Assembly: GCA_044223665.1 (NCBI GenBank) | Contig: JBGALT010000020.1 | Span: 1-64,000, forward strand | Reading direction: 5' to 3' | Length of the DNA: 64,000 bases | DNA from: JBBSAT01 sp044223665 | Lineage (GTDB): Bacteria; Myxococcota_A; Polyangia; Polyangiales; Sandaracinaceae | Part shown: piece after piece, positions 8,221-17,106 of the stretch | Layout of the letters: the number at the start of each line of letters is the position of its first letter | Numbering within the stretch: the stretch's first letter is position 1 | Notes under the pieces: model-generated | What the model was told of the DNA's origin: nothing | Databases searched by the model: none | The model's input: the letters and a program-made list of their open reading frames with translations, nothing else | Translations under genes and position numbers: made by a program

Positions 8221-10878
8221 ATGCACGACGCCGAACGACGACGCCTCGAACAGGACGCAGCACGCTGGCGACGCTTCGGCCCCTACCTGAGCGAGCGCCA
8301 GTGGGGCACGGTCCGCGAGGACTACTCGGCCAAGGGCGAGGCCTGGGACTACTTCCCGCACGACCACGCGCGCTCGCGCGCCTACCGCTGGGGTGAGGAC
8401 GGCATCGCCGGCTTCTCCGACCGCGAGCAGCACCTCTGCTTCGCCGTCGCGCTGTGGAACGAGCGCGATCCCTTCCTGAAGGAACGCCTCTTCGGTGTGA
8501 CCAACGCCGAGGGCAACCACGGCGAGGACGTCAAAGAGCTCTACTACTACCTCGACGCGACGCCGACCCACGCCTACCTGCGCTACCTCTACAAGTACCC
8601 GCAGTCGCCCTACCCGTACGAGGCGCTCGTCGAGGGGAGCCGCGCGCGCGGACGGGGCGATCCGGAGCTCGAGATCGAGGACCTCGTGCCCTTCGCGGCG
8701 GGCCGCTACTTCGACGTCTTCGTGGAGTGGGCGAAGGAGGCCCCCGAGGACTTCGTGCTGAAGATCACCGTGCACAACCGCGGGCCCGAGGCGGCCCCGA
8801 TCCACGTTCTGCCGCACGCCTGGTTCCGCAACACGTGGAGCTGGTCGACCGAGCGGACGGCGCGACCGATCGCGCGCCTCGACGGGAGCGCGATCGAGCT
8901 CGAGCACTGGGAGCTCGGCCGCTTCCGGCTCGAGAGCGCCGAGCGCGACGCGGTCGCGCTCTTCACCGAGAACGAGTCGAACGGCGAGCGTCTCTGGGGC
9001 GTGCCCAACCCCGGGCCCGTGAAGGACGCCTTCCACGAGCGGGTCGTGCACGGGCGCGAGAGCGCCGTGAGCGATCGGGCCCAGGGCACCAAGGCGTGCT
9101 TCTGGCTGCGCCGCGAGATCCCGGCGCACGCGCAGGTCGAGCTCCTGTTCCGCATCAGCCACGAGGACCACGCGCGCCACGCCACCTCGATGTCCGACGT
9201 GGTCGACCGCCGGCGCGCCGATGCGGACGCGTTCTACGCCGCGCTCCTCGACACGCCGCACGCGCGCGAGAACGCGGCGTGCGACGGCACGCCCGACGAG
9301 CGCTTCCGCATCGTCCGACAGGCGCTGGCGGGGATGATCTGGACCAAGCAGACCTACCGCTACGACGTGCGCGAGTGGCTCGCCGGCGACTCGGCCCAGC
9401 CGCCGCCGCCCGAGGAGCGCAAGCTCGGCCGCAACTCCGAGTGGGTGCACCTGCGCAACACCGAGGTCGTGTCGATGCCCGACAAGTGGGAGTACCCCTG
9501 GTACGCCGCGTGGGACCTCGCGTTCCACGCCCTGCCACTCAGCCTCGTCGACATCGAGCTCGCCAAGGACCAGCTCGTGATGCTCACGCGCGAGTGGTAC
9601 ATGCACCCGAACGGCCAGCTCCCGGCCTACGAGTGGGCCTTCGGCGACGTGAACCCGCCCGTGCACGCGTGGGCCACGTGGAAGGTCTACAAGCAGGAGG
9701 AGCGCACGCGCGGCCGCGGCGATCGGGCGTTCCTCGAGCGGGTGTTCCACAAGCTGCTCCTCAACTTCACCTGGTGGGTCAACCGCAAGGACGCCTACGG
9801 ACGGAACATCTTCCAGGGCGGGTTCCTCGGGCTCGACAACATCGGCGTGTTCGATCGCAGCGCGCCGCTGCCGACCGGCGGCATGCTCGATCAGGCGGAC
9901 GGCACGGCGTGGGTCGCCGCCTACGCGCTCCAGCTGATGCGCATCGCGCTCGAGCTGAGCCGGGAGAACTCCGTCTACGAGGACATCGCCTCCAAGTTCT
10001 TCGAGCACTTCCTCGGCATCGCGCTCGCGATGACGAACATGAACGGCAAGGGCCACGGCCTCTGGGACGAGGACGACGGCTTCTACTACGACGCGCTCCA
10101 CCTGCCCGACGGGCGCCTGCAGCCGCTGCGCGTGCGCTCGATGGTGGGCCTCTTGCCGCTCTTCGCCGTCGAGGTGCTCGAGCCCCACGAGCTCGACGCG
10201 GCGCCGCAGTTCAAGGCGCGCCTCGAGTGGTTCCTCGCCCACCGCCCCGACCTCGCGACGCTCGTCTCACGCTGGTCGACGCCGGGGCAAGGCCAGCGCC
10301 GACTGCTCTCGCTGCTCCGCGGCAGCCGCATGAAGCGCCTCTTGCGGCGCATGCTCGACGAGACGGAGTTCCTCTCCGACTACGGCATCCGCGCGCTCAG
10401 CAAGTACCACGAGGCCCACCCCTACGTGTTCGCGTACGGGAGCACGCGGCTCGAGGTGCGCTACCAACCGGGCGAGAGCGAGAGCGCGCTCTTCGGCGGC
10501 AACTCGAACTGGCGCGGCCCGATCTGGATGCCCGTGAACTTCCTGCTCATCGACGCAATGCGCGAGTTCCACCGCTACTACGGCGACGAGTTCCGCGTGG
10601 AGTGCCCGACCGGCTCGGGCCGCTTCGTCTCGATCGACGAGGCCGCCGACGAGATCGCGCGGCGCCTCACGCGCCTGTTCTTGCCCAAGCCCGACGGCAC
10701 GCGGCCGTTCATGGGCCAGTACGGCGCGCTCGCACGCGATCCGCACTTCCGCGACCACCTGCTCTTCCACGAGTACTTCCACGGCGACACCGGGCGCGGC
10801 GTCGGCGCGATGCACCAGACGGGGTGGACCGGCCTGATCGCGAACCTCGTCGCCGGCGTCGGCGCCGACGGACGCTGA
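8221..10878 (+). CDS. GH63-like alpha-glucosidase
   Basis: An 885-residue protein of the bacterial MGH1-type glucosidase group related to glycoside hydrolase family 63 (processing glucosidase I, mannosylglycerate hydrolases). The C-terminal half has the (alpha/alpha)6-barrel features: WDLAFH, EWAFGDVNPPVHAWA, GFLGLDNIGVFDRSAPLPTGG, WVAAYALQLMRIALEL, GNSNWRGPIWMPVNFLL and the closing HQTGWTGLIANL. The candidate acid Asp is in GLDNIG and the base in the WRGPIW region by family analogy. No signal peptide is visible, so it is probably cytoplasmic and may act on storage or osmoprotectant sugars. The ATG follows GGGAG at a good distance. The gene stands alone and converges on the quinone oxidoreductase gene. 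Confidence 0.85.
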   Translation: MHDAERRRLEQDAARWRRFGPYLSERQWGTVREDYSAKGEAWDYFPHDHARSRAYRWGEDGIAGFSDREQHLCFAVALWNERDPFLKERLFGVTNAEGNHGEDVKELYYYLDATPTHAYLRYLYKYPQSPYPYEALVEGSRARGRGDPELEIEDLVPFAAGRYFDVFVEWAKEAPEDFVLKITVHNRGPEAAPIHVLPHAWFRNTWSWSTERTARPIARLDGSAIELEHWELGRFRLESAERDAVALFTENESNGERLWGVPNPGPVKDAFHERVVHGRESAVSDRAQGTKACFWLRREIPAHAQVELLFRISHEDHARHATSMSDVVDRRRADADAFYAALLDTPHARENAACDGTPDERFRIVRQALAGMIWTKQTYRYDVREWLAGDSAQPPPPEERKLGRNSEWVHLRNTEVVSMPDKWEYPWYAAWDLAFHALPLSLVDIELAKDQLVMLTREWYMHPNGQLPAYEWAFGDVNPPVHAWATWKVYKQEERTRGRGDRAFLERVFHKLLLNFTWWVNRKDAYGRNIFQGGFLGLDNIGVFDRSAPLPTGGMLDQADGTAWVAAYALQLMRIALELSRENSVYEDIASKFFEHFLGIALAMTNMNGKGHGLWDEDDGFYYDALHLPDGRLQPLRVRSMVGLLPLFAVEVLEPHELDAAPQFKARLEWFLAHRPDLATLVSRWSTPGQGQRRLLSLLRGSRMKRLLRRMLDETEFLSDYGIRALSKYHEAHPYVFAYGSTRLEVRYQPGESESALFGGNSNWRGPIWMPVNFLLIDAMREFHRYYGDEFRVECPTGSGRFVSIDEAADEIARRLTRLFLPKPDGTRPFMGQYGALARDPHFRDHLLFHEYFHGDTGRGVGAMHQTGWTGLIANLVAGVGADGR

Positions 10879-10943
10879 TCCGCAAGGAGTGCTCGCTCCG
10901 GAGGCCCCGAACGGAAGCGGGCGAAGCCCGCGGACGGAAGGGG

Positions 10944-10984
10944 CCGCAGCGTGCGAGCCGATCAGGTGATCGACCACGCTGCGG
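10944..10984. terminator. bidirectional hairpin terminator candidate
   Basis: A 10-bp perfect inverted repeat, CCGCAGCGTG (10944-10953) and CACGCTGCGG (10975-10984), has a loop that itself contains GATCAggTGATC. A smaller GCGGGC-gaa-GCCCGC stem lies just upstream near 10917-10931. It sits between convergent genes ending at 10878 and 11029. Confidence 0.6.
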
Positions 10985-11028
10985 GACCGGGCGATGGGCG
11001 GGAAGCGACCCGCGCATCGCGCCCCCGC

Positions 11029-12012
11029 TCACCAGGTCATCACGACCTTCCCGAACGTCTCGTTCGCCTCGAGCAGCGCGTGCGCGCGTGCGATCTCACC
11101 CATCGGGATCACGTGGTCGATCACCGGGGCGAGGGCCTTCTCGTCGAAGAGCGGCACCAGCTCCCGCGCGAAGCCCTCGGCGAGCGCGGTGCGCTCCGAG
11201 GCGCCGCGCGCGCGCATCGTCGACCCGACGATCCGGCCCCGCTTGGCGAGCAGCATGCCGAGGGCGAGCGTCCCTTGGATGCCGCCGACGAGGCCGATCG
11301 TCACGAGGGTCCCGCGCGTGGCGAGCGCGCGGACGTTCTCCTCCAGGTAGCTCGCGCCGACGGTGTCGAGGATCACGTCGGCCCCGCCGCCGCCCGTGAG
11401 CTCGGCGAGGCCCGCCGCGAACGCGGGCTCGCGCTCGACCAGCCAGCCCGCATCGAGCCCCATCCCACGCGCGCGCTCGAGCTTGCTCGAGGTCCGCGAG
11501 GTACCGGCGATGCGGGCGCCGTAGGCCTTGGCCAGCTGGATCGCGGCCGTCCCGATGCCGCTCCCGATCGCGTGCACGAGGAGCGTCTGGCCGCGGCGCA
11601 GACCGGCCTGCACCCAGACCGCGTCCCACACGGTCGCGAACACCTCCGGCACGGCGGCCGCCTCGACGAGCGAGAGCGGCTCGGGAACGGGGATCGTCTC
11701 GCTCGCCGCCACGACGATCTCGCTCGCCATCGCGCCGCCCCGCACCAAGCCCATCACGCGCTCGCCCACGCGAGCGCTCGGGACCCCGTCGCCGACCTCG
11801 CGGATCGTGCCGGCGTACTCGAGCCCCGGGACGTCCGGCGTGACGCCGGGGGGCGCGGGATAGAGACCCCGCCGCTGCAGGAGGTCGGCGCGGTTGAGCC
11901 CTGCGGCCGCGACCTCGATGCGGACCTCACCATCGCCGAGGGAGGGCGCGGCACGCTCCTCGAGCGCGAGCACGTCGGGCCCGCCGGCACCACGGAGCAC
12001 GACGACCTTCAT
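11029..12012 (-). CDS. NAD(P)H:quinone oxidoreductase, zeta-crystallin/PIG3 type
   Basis: A 327-residue medium-chain dehydrogenase/reductase without the zinc ligands, probably reducing quinones or other small carbonyls with NADPH in the cytoplasm. The N-terminal half has the GroES-like fold with AGLNRADLLQRRGLYP and PGLEYAGTIREVGDGV, typical of the PIG3/QorB group. The Rossmann motif is in LVHAIGSGIGTAAIQLAKAYG, and ILDTVGASYLEENV is the expected later block. The C-terminal NETFGKVVMTW is also typical. It is transcribed alone, and converges with the glucosidase gene across a strong hairpin. Confidence 0.92.
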   Translation of the reverse strand: MKVVVLRGAGGPDVLALEERAAPSLGDGEVRIEVAAAGLNRADLLQRRGLYPAPPGVTPDVPGLEYAGTIREVGDGVPSARVGERVMGLVRGGAMASEIVVAASETIPVPEPLSLVEAAAVPEVFATVWDAVWVQAGLRRGQTLLVHAIGSGIGTAAIQLAKAYGARIAGTSRTSSKLERARGMGLDAGWLVEREPAFAAGLAELTGGGGADVILDTVGASYLEENVRALATRGTLVTIGLVGGIQGTLALGMLLAKRGRIVGSTMRARGASERTALAEGFARELVPLFDEKALAPVIDHVIPMGEIARAHALLEANETFGKVVMTW

Positions 12013-12099
12013 CGGGCCATCCTATCGGATCGCGAGGCGCCCGGGGCCCCGCCCTGGGCGTCCGCGGGTGCGGCGACGGATTCCGGGGCAGAGAGCCGG

Positions 12100-13047
12100 T
12101 CAGGGCGCGAACAGGTTGTTCCCGCAGACGTCGATGTTGGGATCGGCGTCGCAGAGCGGCGCCTGGCAGTGCATGACCAGCTCGCATCCGACGCCCGTGC
12201 AGCGCTGGCAACAGATCATGTCGCCCGCGCAGCGCAGGCGATCGTTGCACTCCCCGCCGGGCATCGTCACCTCGTGGCACTGCGCGGCATCGACGCAGCC
12301 ACGGATCAGGTCGAAGACCTCGAGTGGCCCGCACTCGCAGCCGGGCGCCACACAGTCGAGATCGCAGTGCTGCCCGCAGACCGTGCTGCAGCAGATGCCC
12401 GTCGCCCAGGTGCCGCCCGTCGCCTCGCAGAGCTGCATCGGCGGGAGCGGGTCCACGTCGGGGCACGTCGCATCGAGGAAGCAGCCGCCCTGCGCAGGAT
12501 CGAAGCTCCGGCCCAATCCGCAGTTGCACACCGGCATCCCGATGAGGCACGTGGCCAGCTGCGGCTGGCCGCAGCGGTAGTGCTCGCACTCCTCGTCGTA
12601 GAAGCGCCACTCGCCGCCGCTCGCGCGGCAGAGCTCGGGGACGCACGTCGCATGCAGCGCTTGGCACTCCGCCATCGAGTGCGGGAGCGAGCCGCACGCG
12701 GTGCCCGTACAGCTGCCGCAGTCGATCTGCACGCAGCGCTCGCCATCCCACGCGTACGAGTCCGGGCCGTCGCAGACCGGCGCGCAGGTCTCCTGGTGGG
12801 CGTCCTGGGCGTCGCACGAGACGACGATCCCGCCGTCGGTGCGCGTGCCGGCGTCGTTCGGCGCGCCACCGTCGGATCCCGGACCGGCATCCTCCACGAT
12901 CGAGCCCCCGTCCCCGAGCGCCCCGGTGTCGGAGCCTCCCGTCCCCGCGTCGTTGCCCAGCGCTCCGTGGGCGGTTCCGCAGCCGGGCGCGAGCGCCCAA
13001 GCCGATCCGAGCAGAGAGAGGAGTACCAAGGAGCGCGTGTGTGCCAT
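12100..13047 (-). CDS. Cys-rich lipoprotein of unknown function
   Basis: A 315-residue secreted protein. ATG 13047 starts a signal peptide with a lipobox-like end (ALAPGC, residues 18-23). Next is a short Asp-Ala-Gly linker (about 30-75), then about 240 residues containing more than 30 Cys, including repeated CxxxxGGxW segments (LCRASGGEWRFYDEEC, LCEATGGTWATGICC). These resemble small disulfide-knotted modules seen in other myxobacterial lipoproteins. I do not recognise a function. It is divergent from lipB, with 69 bp between the start codons, so the two may share a promoter region. A longer upstream frame runs antisense through lipB and is not credible. Confidence 0.75.
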   Translation of the reverse strand: MAHTRSLVLLSLLGSAWALAPGCGTAHGALGNDAGTGGSDTGALGDGGSIVEDAGPGSDGGAPNDAGTRTDGGIVVSCDAQDAHQETCAPVCDGPDSYAWDGERCVQIDCGSCTGTACGSLPHSMAECQALHATCVPELCRASGGEWRFYDEECEHYRCGQPQLATCLIGMPVCNCGLGRSFDPAQGGCFLDATCPDVDPLPPMQLCEATGGTWATGICCSTVCGQHCDLDCVAPGCECGPLEVFDLIRGCVDAAQCHEVTMPGGECNDRLRCAGDMICCQRCTGVGCELVMHCQAPLCDADPNIDVCGNNLFAP

Positions 13048-13116
13048 GACGAGCCTCGCGTCCGGCCGCAGCAACGGCCGTGCCGGCCTCCCGAGCTTGG
13101 AGTAGTACGTCGGCCC

Positions 13117-13854
13117 ATGCGGCGCGAGGTTCGTGCGTTTCGTCTCGGGACGGTTCCCTACGGGGAGGCGCTCGCGCTCCAGGAGAGGCTCGTGCTCGCC
13201 CGCGCCCGAGGCCTGGTGGGAGACACGGTGCTCGTGCTCGAGCACCCGCCGGTGGTCACCTTGGGGCGAGGCGCCCGGAACGAGGACCACCTGCTCGTCC
13301 CGCGCGAAGGCCTGCGGGCCCGCGGCATCGACGTGCACGAGGTCGGACGCGGCGGGGACGTCACGTACCACGGCCCCGGGCAGATGGTCTGTTACCCGAT
13401 CCTCGACCTCGCCCCGGACCGTCAGGACGTGCGCCGCTACGTGCGCGACCTCGAAGACACGATGATCGCCGTCGCGGCGGACTACGGCCTTGTCGCAGAG
13501 CGGATCGAAGGCAAGGAGAACATCGGTGTCTGGCTCCGCTCGGCCGAGCGAGGCGACCGCAAGCTCGGCGCTCTCGGCGTGCGCATCAGCCGCTGGATCA
13601 CCATGCACGGCATCGCGCTCAACGTGACGACGAACCTCGCGCACTTCGGGCTCATCGTTCCTTGCGGTATCCGCGACAAGGCCGTCACCTCGCTCGCCAT
13701 CGAGCTCGACGCGCCGCCGCCGATGAGCGACGTCGTCGCGCGCTGGCTCGCGCACTTCGGCCGGCAGCTCGACGCCGAGGTGGTGATCGCGGAGGGCGAC
13801 CCGCTCGCCGGGGTCGACGTCGCCGCGCTCGACGCGGCCGGCAGCCCGGGCTGA
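13117..13854 (+). CDS. lipB: octanoyl-[ACP]:protein N-octanoyltransferase
   Basis: It transfers octanoate from acyl carrier protein to the lipoyl domains of 2-oxoacid dehydrogenases and GcvH, the first step of lipoate synthesis. The 245-residue protein has the LipB signatures: GRGGDVTYHGPGQMVCYPIL, the Lys in RKLGALGVRISRWITMHGIA and the nucleophilic Cys183 in VPCGIRDKAVTSL. Its likely clients include the E2 protein encoded at 59929-61359. lipA is not adjacent. The EamA transporter gene starts 4 bases after the stop, suggesting one transcript. Confidence 0.96.
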   Translation: MRREVRAFRLGTVPYGEALALQERLVLARARGLVGDTVLVLEHPPVVTLGRGARNEDHLLVPREGLRARGIDVHEVGRGGDVTYHGPGQMVCYPILDLAPDRQDVRRYVRDLEDTMIAVAADYGLVAERIEGKENIGVWLRSAERGDRKLGALGVRISRWITMHGIALNVTTNLAHFGLIVPCGIRDKAVTSLAIELDAPPPMSDVVARWLAHFGRQLDAEVVIAEGDPLAGVDVAALDAAGSPG

Positions 13855-13858
13855 TCAC

Positions 13859-14731
13859 GTGACCGAGGAACGAGGCCGCGCCTCCGGCGTGCTCGGCGTG
13901 CTGGTCGCCGCCTGCGCGTGGGGATCGTGGAGCGTGTTCCTGCGGCCGACCGGCTTGCCCGGCGCCGTCACGGCGCCGCTGCTCTTCGCGGGGGTGGGCG
14001 TTCTCTCGATTCCATGGGCGCTGCGCGATCCCGTCTCGCCGCGCTGGGATCGCACGAGCGGGCTGCTCCTCGCCGTCTACACCGCCAGCAACGCGACCAA
14101 CGTGGTCACGTTCTTCTCGGCGATGAGCACGACGAGCGTGGCCGTCGCCGTCCTCACGCACTCGGTCGCCCCCGTGCTCGTCGCGGTGCTCGCCCCCCAC
14201 GTCGACGGGACGCGGGCGCCGCGCGCGATCCCGGCGGCGCTGACCGCGCTGGGAGGCCTCGCGCTGGTGCTCGAGCCCTGGCGCCCCGAGGCCTGGCGCG
14301 GCGACGTCGCGCTCGGCGCCTCGCTCGGCCTCGCGAGCGCCGTCGCGTACGCGGCGTGCGTGTTCATGCTCGGTCGTCTCGTCGTCCGCATCGGGGCCGC
14401 GCGCACGCTCAGCCTGCACTCGCTCTTGGCGGCGGCGATCGTCGTGCCCTTCGCTGGCCGCGGTCTGGCCGATGTCGAGGCCAGCGACCTCGTGCCGCTC
14501 GCCGGCGCGGTGCTGCTGCCGGGCGTGGTGGCCGGGCTCGCCTTCTCCCACGGGCTGCGCATGCTGGGCTCGGCCCGCACCGCCGTGATCGCGCTGATCG
14601 AGCCCGTCGTCGCGTGCGCCATCGGCTGGGCGCTCTGGGGCGAGCCCCTCGGTCCGCTGGCCATCGTCGGCGGTCTCATGGTCGTCGGCGCGGGGGCCAT
14701 GGTCGCGGGCGAGCGCGCGCGCCCCGGCTGA
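13859..14731 (+). CDS. EamA/DMT-family transporter
   Basis: A 290-residue inner-membrane protein with about ten hydrophobic helices arranged as two EamA repeats (residues roughly 8-140 and 150-285). It is the 10-TMS drug/metabolite transporter type that usually exports amino acids or other small metabolites. Motifs include AWGSWSVFLRP at the start and the repeat-two ending ALIEPVVACAIGWALWGE, which is characteristic. GTG 13859 lies 4 bases after lipB, so it is probably co-transcribed with it, although no functional link to lipoate is evident. The substrate cannot be told from sequence. Confidence 0.88.
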   Translation: MTEERGRASGVLGVLVAACAWGSWSVFLRPTGLPGAVTAPLLFAGVGVLSIPWALRDPVSPRWDRTSGLLLAVYTASNATNVVTFFSAMSTTSVAVAVLTHSVAPVLVAVLAPHVDGTRAPRAIPAALTALGGLALVLEPWRPEAWRGDVALGASLGLASAVAYAACVFMLGRLVVRIGAARTLSLHSLLAAAIVVPFAGRGLADVEASDLVPLAGAVLLPGVVAGLAFSHGLRMLGSARTAVIALIEPVVACAIGWALWGEPLGPLAIVGGLMVVGAGAMVAGERARPG

Positions 14732-14799
14732 AGCGGCGCGTCCCCACCGCGATCGCAACCCGTGAACGGGCGCGTGGAACGGTCTACGCTACGAGCGAC

Positions 14800-15645
14800 G
14801 TGGGCTTCCGGGACGATCGCGAAGCGAGCCAGCAGCGCCTCGATGCGCTCGAGCGCGATCTCGCGGCGGCCAAGACCGCCCTCGACGGCGCGCGCCTGCG
14901 GGCCGCGGAGAGCGAAGACCTCCGCAAGCGCCTCGAGGCGCTCGGAAACGAGAACGCCGCCCTTCGCCGCGGCCTCGAGCCACGACAGCGGCGCATGCTC
15001 GCGCTCTCCGCGGTGGCGTTGGTCGCCGTGGGCGCGGTCGGCGTCGTCGTCCACTCGCACACGCGCGCCGAGCTCGAGCGCGCGCGCGTCGGCGAGGAGC
15101 TCGCCGTCTCGGCGGTGCAGCAGTGCGAGGCCCAGGTCGAGCCGCTTCGCCACGAGCGCGATGCGGCCCGCGAAGAGCTCGCGGGGATCGACGAGGTAGA
15201 ACGCCAGGAGGTCGGCCGCCTCGAGTCGCTGCTCGCGAGCGCGCAGCTGCACCAGGTGGGCGCGGCGCTCCTCGTGACGGCGCACGTGACCGACCGCGAG
15301 GGCGCCGTGCCGGTCGGCACGGACGACGACTGCGTGCTGGCGATCCGCGACATCGGCCTCGCGACGTGCGTCGCCACGGTCGTCTGCGGCGCGACGCGCG
15401 TCTACCCGTTCCTCGAGCCGGCCCCTACCGTGACGTGCACGTCCGGCCCCGGTGGCTGGCGGGCCGACGGCCGGGCCCCGCTCGATACCGCGACGGCCGT
15501 GGCGGACCCGACGCTGCCGCCGCTGCTCGCGCTCGACGCGCGGGCGCGCACGCTCGTGGTCCGGGAGACCGGCACGCCCTCCTTCACGCTGCGCATGCGC
15601 ATCACGGACACCCTGCCCTATCGCCTGCCCTCGCTCGATCCGTGA
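14800..15645 (+). CDS. single-pass membrane protein with coiled coils
   Basis: A 281-residue protein of unknown function. Residues 5-60 form a Glu/Leu/Ala-rich coiled coil (RLDALERDLAAAKTALDGAR). One membrane helix follows at about 67-86 (MLALSAVALVAVGAVGVVV), then a second coiled coil (90-145) and a C-terminal globular domain with three Cys that may form disulfides outside the inner membrane (TDDDCVLA, LATCVATVVCG). The first usable start in frame is GTG 14800; no strong ribosome site is seen. The stop overlaps the start of the permease gene by 4 bases (GTGA), so the two are translationally coupled. A scaffold or regulatory partner of the permease is possible but unproven. Confidence 0.7.
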   Translation: MGFRDDREASQQRLDALERDLAAAKTALDGARLRAAESEDLRKRLEALGNENAALRRGLEPRQRRMLALSAVALVAVGAVGVVVHSHTRAELERARVGEELAVSAVQQCEAQVEPLRHERDAAREELAGIDEVERQEVGRLESLLASAQLHQVGAALLVTAHVTDREGAVPVGTDDDCVLAIRDIGLATCVATVVCGATRVYPFLEPAPTVTCTSGPGGWRADGRAPLDTATAVADPTLPPLLALDARARTLVVRETGTPSFTLRMRITDTLPYRLPSLDP

Positions 15646-17051
15646 GCGCACCGAGCGAGCCCGAGCGCGCCGCTCCGCCCTCCCTCGAGCGGCGGCTCGG
15701 GACGTTCTCGGCGACCACGCTGATCGTCGGCTCGATGATCGGGTCCGGCATCTTCATCGCGCCCTCGATCATGGCGGGCCAGATCGCGTCCCCAGGGCTG
15801 CTCCTCGGCCTCTGGATCGGGGGCGGAGCGCTCACCCTCGTCGGCGCGCTCTCGTACGCCGAGCTCGCGGCGATGATGCCCCGCGCCGGCGGGCAGTACG
15901 TCTTCTTGAGGGAAGCGTTCGGGCGACCGGCGGCCTTTCTGTACGGCTGGACGCTGCTGCTCGTGATCCAGACCGGCTTCAACGCCGCCGTCGCGATCGC
16001 ATTCGCGAAGTACCTCGGCGTGCTGGGCCTTCCCGTCGGCGAGAGCGACGTGCTGGTCACGCTCGGACCGCTCTCGATCACGTCGGCCGGCGTCGTGGGC
16101 TGCGTGGTGATCGTCGCGCTGACGCTGGTGAACGTGCGCGGCGTCCGCGAAGGCGCGCTGCTCCAGGACGTGCTCACGGTGCTGAAGGTGGTCGCGGTCG
16201 TGCTGCTGGTGCTCGCGGCCTTCACCCTCGCGCCCGGATCGACGAGCCACTTCGCGCCGCTCGCCTCGCGTGAGCTCGGCCCCGTGGCGCAGGCGGCGGG
16301 CATCGGGCTCTTCGCCGCGCTCGGGGTCGCGATGAGCAAGGCGCTCTTCGCCTACGACGCGTGGAACACCGTGACGTTCGCCGCCGAAGAGGTGCGGGAT
16401 CCGGAGCGGACGCTCCCGCGCGCGCTCGTGCTCGGGACCGTGATCACCACGCTGGCCTACACCGCGGCCACCGCCGCCTACGTCTACGTGCTGCCGATGG
16501 ATGCGCTCGCCGCCGTCCGAGAGCACCGCGTCGCCGCCGAGGTCGCGACGCTGGCGCTGGGCCCCACCGGGCGCGCGGCCGTGGCCGTCGCGATCCTCGT
16601 CTCGACCTTCGGATGCGTGAACGGCCTCATCCTCGGCGGGGCGCGGGTCTTCTACGCGATGGCCAAGGACGGGCTCTTCTTCGAGGGCGCCGGGGCGATC
16701 CACCCGCGCTTCCACACGCCGGCGCGAGCGCTGGTGATCGAGGCCGTCTGGAGCTGCGTGCTCGCGCTGAGCGGCAGCTACGACGCGCTGCTGACCTACG
16801 TGACCTTCGCCTCGCTCGTGTTCAACGCGCTGACGGTCGCGGCCGTGCTCGTGCTCCGCCGGCGGGCCCCCGAGAGGCCGCGCCCCTACCGCGTGCCCCT
16901 CTATCCGCTGCCGCCGGTCCTCTTCCTGGCCGGCGCCGGCTTCTTCATCGTGTACATCTTCGTCGGCGCCCCCCGCGAGGCGCTGGCCGGCATCGCCCTC
17001 GTCCTCACGGGCCTGCCGGCCTACGCGTGGCTCTCGCGGCGGCGCGCGTGA
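15642..17051 (+). CDS. APC-superfamily amino acid permease
   Basis: A 469-residue inner-membrane transporter with about 12 helices. The first helix carries the APC signature GSMIGSGIFIAPSIM (about residues 28-42), followed by SYAELAAMMPRAGGQYVFLREAFG. The conserved block FAYDAWNTVTFAAEEVRDPERTLPRAL is typical of the LAT/YhdG type, as is the C-terminal YRVPLYPLPPVLFL. It should import or exchange amino acids with cations or another amino acid; the exact substrate is unclear. The GTG start lies within the stop region of the coiled-coil gene. Confidence 0.93.
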   Translation: MSAPSEPERAAPPSLERRLGTFSATTLIVGSMIGSGIFIAPSIMAGQIASPGLLLGLWIGGGALTLVGALSYAELAAMMPRAGGQYVFLREAFGRPAAFLYGWTLLLVIQTGFNAAVAIAFAKYLGVLGLPVGESDVLVTLGPLSITSAGVVGCVVIVALTLVNVRGVREGALLQDVLTVLKVVAVVLLVLAAFTLAPGSTSHFAPLASRELGPVAQAAGIGLFAALGVAMSKALFAYDAWNTVTFAAEEVRDPERTLPRALVLGTVITTLAYTAATAAYVYVLPMDALAAVREHRVAAEVATLALGPTGRAAVAVAILVSTFGCVNGLILGGARVFYAMAKDGLFFEGAGAIHPRFHTPARALVIEAVWSCVLALSGSYDALLTYVTFASLVFNALTVAAVLVLRRRAPERPRPYRVPLYPLPPVLFLAGAGFFIVYIFVGAPREALAGIALVLTGLPAYAWLSRRRA

Positions 17052-17106
17052 GGACCGAGCGGACGCACGGGATCGGGCCTCGAGCGCGACGGCGCGAGCC
17101 GCGAGC

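Noticed and set aside
8101..10242. A 713-codon minus-strand frame across the glucosidase gene
   Set aside because: It is an antisense shadow without signal, motif or start site. The plus strand encodes the glycosidase signatures.
10951..13116. A long N-terminal extension of the lipB frame
   Set aside because: It overlaps the quinone oxidoreductase and Cys-rich lipoprotein genes, has no recognisable protein and lacks a start signal. The LipB family begins near ATG 13117.
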